This document shows positions 61,440 to 64,000 of a stretch of 64,000 bases of DNA, piece after piece. Position 1 is the stretch's first letter, and every line of letters begins with the position of its first letter. The notes beneath the pieces are model-generated. The model did no database searches and was not told the DNA's origin. It saw nothing but the letters and a program-made list of their open reading frames with translations. The DNA is from Collibacillus ludicampi (GTDB lineage: Bacteria > Bacillota > Bacilli > Tumebacillales > BOQE01), in NCBI RefSeq assembly GCF_023705585.1, contig NZ_BOQE01000001.1, positions 3,752,710 to 3,816,709 on the forward strand, written 5' to 3'. A program made the translations under genes and the position numbers.

Positions 61440-62384
61440 TTACACATGCACCATTTCCTCAGCTTTTACATTCCATTTTTTTAACAGTTCTTGAAGATCT
61501 GTCGAAAATTCAGCGTTGCGTTTTCTCTCTTGCATGAGACGTTCGATACCTTTTAGATCATCATTATGGAAATAAGCCATCACTTCCTGAGGGATTTGTT
61601 GATCTCTTTCTTCCAAACGGTTCAAATACGCTTCCAACTCCATAAGAATGGATGCAATCAGATCTTTTTTTGCAGTCATGTATTTTTCCTCCGTTTCTTC
61701 GTTATTCAGCATGAAATGGCTCTCTTTATCTCTTTTGTCAGAAGCCTTGGCCTCGTTGGAAGGGGGATCTTGAAAAGCCAGCAATTCAATCTGTCCATCC
61801 GATCCGACTTGAAAACGGGGATCCAATTCCGGAAAGAAGACGATTGTCTCACCTTTGGAATCAACCGCTACTAATTCCAGTAATTCTTGGCGATTGGCAT
61901 TCCGGACATTGAGGGTTGTCATTAAATCGACAACTTCATCATTGATAATACTCCACTCCGTCAATGTCCACTCACCGCTTGTGAGACGAGCGAAACGCCA
62001 ATCCCGTTCGAAATCCACGCGCGACATCAATTCTCCTCGGCTTCGTTTCGTCACTTGTTGAATATGCCGTAAAAGCTCTCCATGTTTCTGGGGATACATT
62101 TTTTCCGCAAGAAACTTATAAGCGAGGTCATGCAAGTCATCCGGCACATGTTCACGCATCACGTACCGATTGCCCTTCCTTTCAAAGACCCCGCTTTCCG
62201 TTGAAAGAGCCATATGTACCCTTACCTCAATCGTATCTCTGTTCTTCTCATCCATAGCGAGCCAATGTTCTTTTACGATCTGGACAATATCCTCTTCTGT
62301 CATCGGTTCATTATAAACATAGAATGTTCGCTTCAGGAAGCCTTCAAGACTGTACCGCAGTGACCTGGAAACATGCTGCAGCAT
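61440..62384 (-). CDS. Hypothetical protein with winged-helix-like and helical domains
   Basis: About 314 residues from the ATG at 62384, nine bases after AAGGAG. The N-terminal 85 residues (EPMTEEDIVQIVKEHW, then FERKGNRYVMREH) look like a winged-helix or HARE-HTH-type unit; residues 100-190 are mixed; an acidic linker (NNEETEEKY) leads to a C-terminal helical domain shared with the next gene. May act with the adjacent UvrD-like helicase; that is inference. Confidence 0.5.
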   Translation of the reverse strand: MLQHVSRSLRYSLEGFLKRTFYVYNEPMTEEDIVQIVKEHWLAMDEKNRDTIEVRVHMALSTESGVFERKGNRYVMREHVPDDLHDLAYKFLAEKMYPQKHGELLRHIQQVTKRSRGELMSRVDFERDWRFARLTSGEWTLTEWSIINDEVVDLMTTLNVRNANRQELLELVAVDSKGETIVFFPELDPRFQVGSDGQIELLAFQDPPSNEAKASDKRDKESHFMLNNEETEEKYMTAKKDLIASILMELEAYLNRLEERDQQIPQEVMAYFHNDDLKGIERLMQERKRNAEFSTDLQELLKKWNVKAEEMVHV

Positions 62385-62520
62385 ACAGATCAACTCCTTA
62401 CATGGCGACGATAAACGTTTGTATTTTACTTCGACGTATACCACCGAATTCCTTTCTTGACTTTCTTTACTTTGCCGAATCCAGTACAATCTTTTTCATA
62501 GGAAGGAGTGGCATGAGAAA

Positions 62521-63210
62521 TTGGCACACATTTTTGCAATTGGAGATCTTCATCTCTCTTTTTCCGGCGAAAAGCCCATGGATATTTTCGGTAAACAATG
62601 GGTCAACCATCCGGCCTCCATCAAACATCACTGGGAACAAGAGATACATTCCGATGACTGGGTTCTGATTCCTGGAGACATTTCATGGGCTATGAAACTG
62701 GAACAAGCGGCTGTGGATCTCGAATGGATCGGCAAGTTGCCGGGGAAGAAAATTTTGACGCGAGGAAATCATGATTATTGGTGGACAACGATATCAAAAG
62801 TGCGAAAAACACTTCCGGATCACATGTTCGCTCTCCAAAACGACGCGATGTTGATCGGCGATATTGCCGTATGCGGAACAAGAGGTTGGAACTGTCCCGG
62901 GAGCTACGATTTTGATGCACATGATGAGCAAATCTATATGCGTGAAGCGGGGAGACTTCGTCTCGCTTTGGAAAACGCGAAAAAGCTGTCCTCTCGCATT
63001 TGGGTGATGCTGCATTACCCCCCAACAAACGAGAAACATCAACCTTCGCTTTTTCTTGATCTCATGCGTGAATATCAAGTCGAACATTGCATTTACGGTC
63101 ATTTGCATGGTGAAGGACATCGAGCAGCGTTATTGGGAGAATTCGAAGGTATTCACTTTCATTTGGTGTCATGCGATTTCCTTAACTTTGCTCCCAAGCG
63201 TATCATTTGA
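62521..63210 (+). CDS. Calcineurin-like metallophosphoesterase
   Basis: 229 residues. Metal motifs: IGDLHLS near 6, PGDISWAM near 51, GNHDYWW near 81, LHYPPTN near 160 and YGHLHGEGH near 193. The start is read as the TTG at 62521, 12 bases after AAGGAG; an ATG at 62514 is in a different frame. Substrate unknown. Confidence 0.85.
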   Translation: MAHIFAIGDLHLSFSGEKPMDIFGKQWVNHPASIKHHWEQEIHSDDWVLIPGDISWAMKLEQAAVDLEWIGKLPGKKILTRGNHDYWWTTISKVRKTLPDHMFALQNDAMLIGDIAVCGTRGWNCPGSYDFDAHDEQIYMREAGRLRLALENAKKLSSRIWVMLHYPPTNEKHQPSLFLDLMREYQVEHCIYGHLHGEGHRAALLGEFEGIHFHLVSCDFLNFAPKRII

Positions 63211-63220
63211 TTTATAATAC

Positions 63221-63257
63221 AAAAAGATGCCTTGTCCTTCTGCGACAAAGCACCTTT
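63221..63257. terminator. Bidirectional terminator between the phosphoesterase gene and folE
   Basis: AGrTGC..TTGTC pairs with GACAA..GCACCT around CTTCTGC; A and T runs on both sides. Confidence 0.8.
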
Positions 63258-63266
63258 TTCTAATTC

Positions 63267-63833
63267 TTAACTGCGATGGATGAGATCAAACACTTCCTTG
63301 CGCGCGACGGGGTCTTCAGCATAAATGCCTCTTACAGCTGTCGTAACTGTTTTGCTTCCAGGTTTATTGACCCCACGCATGGTCATGCACATATGTTCAG
63401 CCTCGATGACAACCGCTACTCCGTGTGGTTCCAACCGACTCATAATGGAATCTGCAACAGTAGCGGTAATCCGCTCTTGCAATTGCGGTCGGCGTGCAAC
63501 CGTCTCAACAAGCCGCGCCAGTTTCGACAAGCCCGTGACGCGACCTCCCTTCGGAATATAAGCAACATGAGTTTTTCCAAAAAAAGGTACGAGATGGTGT
63601 TCACACACAGAATAGAACGGAATATCACGAACGAGTACGAGTTCTTCATGAGATTCATTAAAAATCGTTGTTAACTCATCTTCAGGATCTTTATGTAACC
63701 CTGCGAAAATTTCTTCATACATTCGCGCGACCCGTTTGGGTGTATCCAACAATCCTTCGCGATCAGGATCTTCCCCAACCGCTTCAAGAATCATGCGTAC
63801 AGCTCGGACAATTTTATCTTGATCAAATGACAT
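63267..63833 (-). CDS. folE: GTP cyclohydrolase I
   Basis: First step of folate synthesis, GTP to dihydroneopterin triphosphate. 188 residues. Zinc ligands in [10 protein letters not shown] near 77 and [11 protein letters not shown] near 145; [10 protein letters not shown] near 100. In B. subtilis this gene (mtrA) directly precedes mtrB; here the two are 35 kb apart. Confidence 0.96.
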   Translation of the reverse strand: MSFDQDKIVRAVRMILEAVGEDPDREGLLDTPKRVARMYEEIFAGLHKDPEDELTTIFNESHEELVLVRDIPFYSVCEHHLVPFFGKTHVAYIPKGGRVTGLSKLARLVETVARRPQLQERITATVADSIMSRLEPHGVAVVIEAEHMCMTMRGVNKPGSKTVTTAVRGIYAEDPVARKEVFDLIHRS

Positions 63834-63953
63834 TGACGATTCCTCCCATTATGTACCGAAAGACCAAAAAATCACACCTACTATATCATAAGTTTAAAAT
63901 CATTCCAATACGATATATCTATTATGCGGGAGCCAAATATTTATCATGTATAT

Positions 63954-63979
63954 AAAAATGGGCAACCAAAAGTTGCCCA
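63954..63979 (-). terminator. Terminator of a gene beyond the window
   Basis: Stem TGGGCAACTTTT/GGTTGCCCA-type hairpin followed by TTTTTA on the minus strand, lying upstream of folE; its gene lies beyond base 64000. Confidence 0.75.
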
Positions 63980-64000
63980 TTAGGATGTTAATTGCTGTTA

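Overview
The window is chromosomal DNA of an endospore-forming member of the Bacillota, most probably of the Bacillales/Alicyclobacillus-Tumebacillus breadth. Support comes from spore genes (spoIVA, cwlD, sleB, ypeB), Bacillus-type regulators (TRAP/MtrB, CcpA, MecA), an S-box riboswitch and strong Shine-Dalgarno sequences. Gene order follows the Bacillus subtilis block folE...mtrB-hepS-menG-hepT-ndk-cheR-aroC-aroB-aroH-trp and the block spoIVA-gpsA-plsY-der-...-fni-rpsA-plsC-cmk. One major difference from B. subtilis is that menaquinone is made by the futalosine route: mqnC, mqnA, a shortened mqnE-like gene and a UbiD-type decarboxylase sit inside the hepS-menG-hepT operon.

Layout. 1-3.6 kb: an XPB-type helicase pair and a membrane protein. 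3.6-4.1 kb: a large hairpin repeat and a candidate small RNA. 4.1-13 kb: a shikimate/tryptophan supraoperon (aroC-aroB-aroH // trpD-C-F-B-A, aroA) in which trpE is absent; trpD has its own promoter and two GAG-triplet arrays that look like TRAP sites. 13.1-18.2 kb: three tandem M42 peptidase genes (one lacking its catalytic residues), a pseudouridine synthase, a small zinc ribbon and OsmC. 18.5-28.8 kb: an AT-rich orphan, cheR, a patatin-like phospholipase, ndk, the menaquinone/polyprenyl operon, mtrB and a DUF1540 gene. 28.8-34.1 kb: acyl-CoA synthetase, HU, spoIVA (frameshifted), lipM and gcvH. 34.2-43.5 kb: phospholipid, GTPase, YIEGIA, isoprenoid and S1/cmk genes. 43.7-46.9 kb: spore cortex germination genes. 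46.9-51.8 kb: a second hairpin repeat, glutamate dehydrogenase, a broken cation:proton antiporter behind a structured leader, and metI behind a SAM-I riboswitch. 51.8-57.5 kb: M20 hydrolase, MFS exporter, phosphosulfolactate synthase, DUF441, mecA, ccpA. 57.6-58.5 kb: ten tRNA genes. 58.7-64 kb: a UvrD-like helicase, two related coiled-coil proteins, a phosphoesterase and folE.

The genes form coherent modules. Chorismate from AroA/AroB/AroC feeds AroH, the Trp enzymes and MqnA. HepS/HepT supply the side chain, a UbiD-like enzyme decarboxylates and MenG methylates to finish menaquinone. MtrB encoded at 28 kb should control the GAG arrays at 10 kb. LipM and GcvH are enzyme and substrate. SleB/YpeB and CwlD act on the spore cortex.

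The most unusual points are the paired TRAP-like arrays on a trpE-less trp operon, an MqnE homologue with the radical-SAM core missing, a catalytically dead M42 paralogue beside two intact ones, a family of nested hairpin repeats present in three places, an uncharacterised pseudoknot-capable leader before the antiporter, and two frameshifted genes (spoIVA by one base, the antiporter probably by eight). All identifications are by reading the sequence and remembered families; no database was searched.
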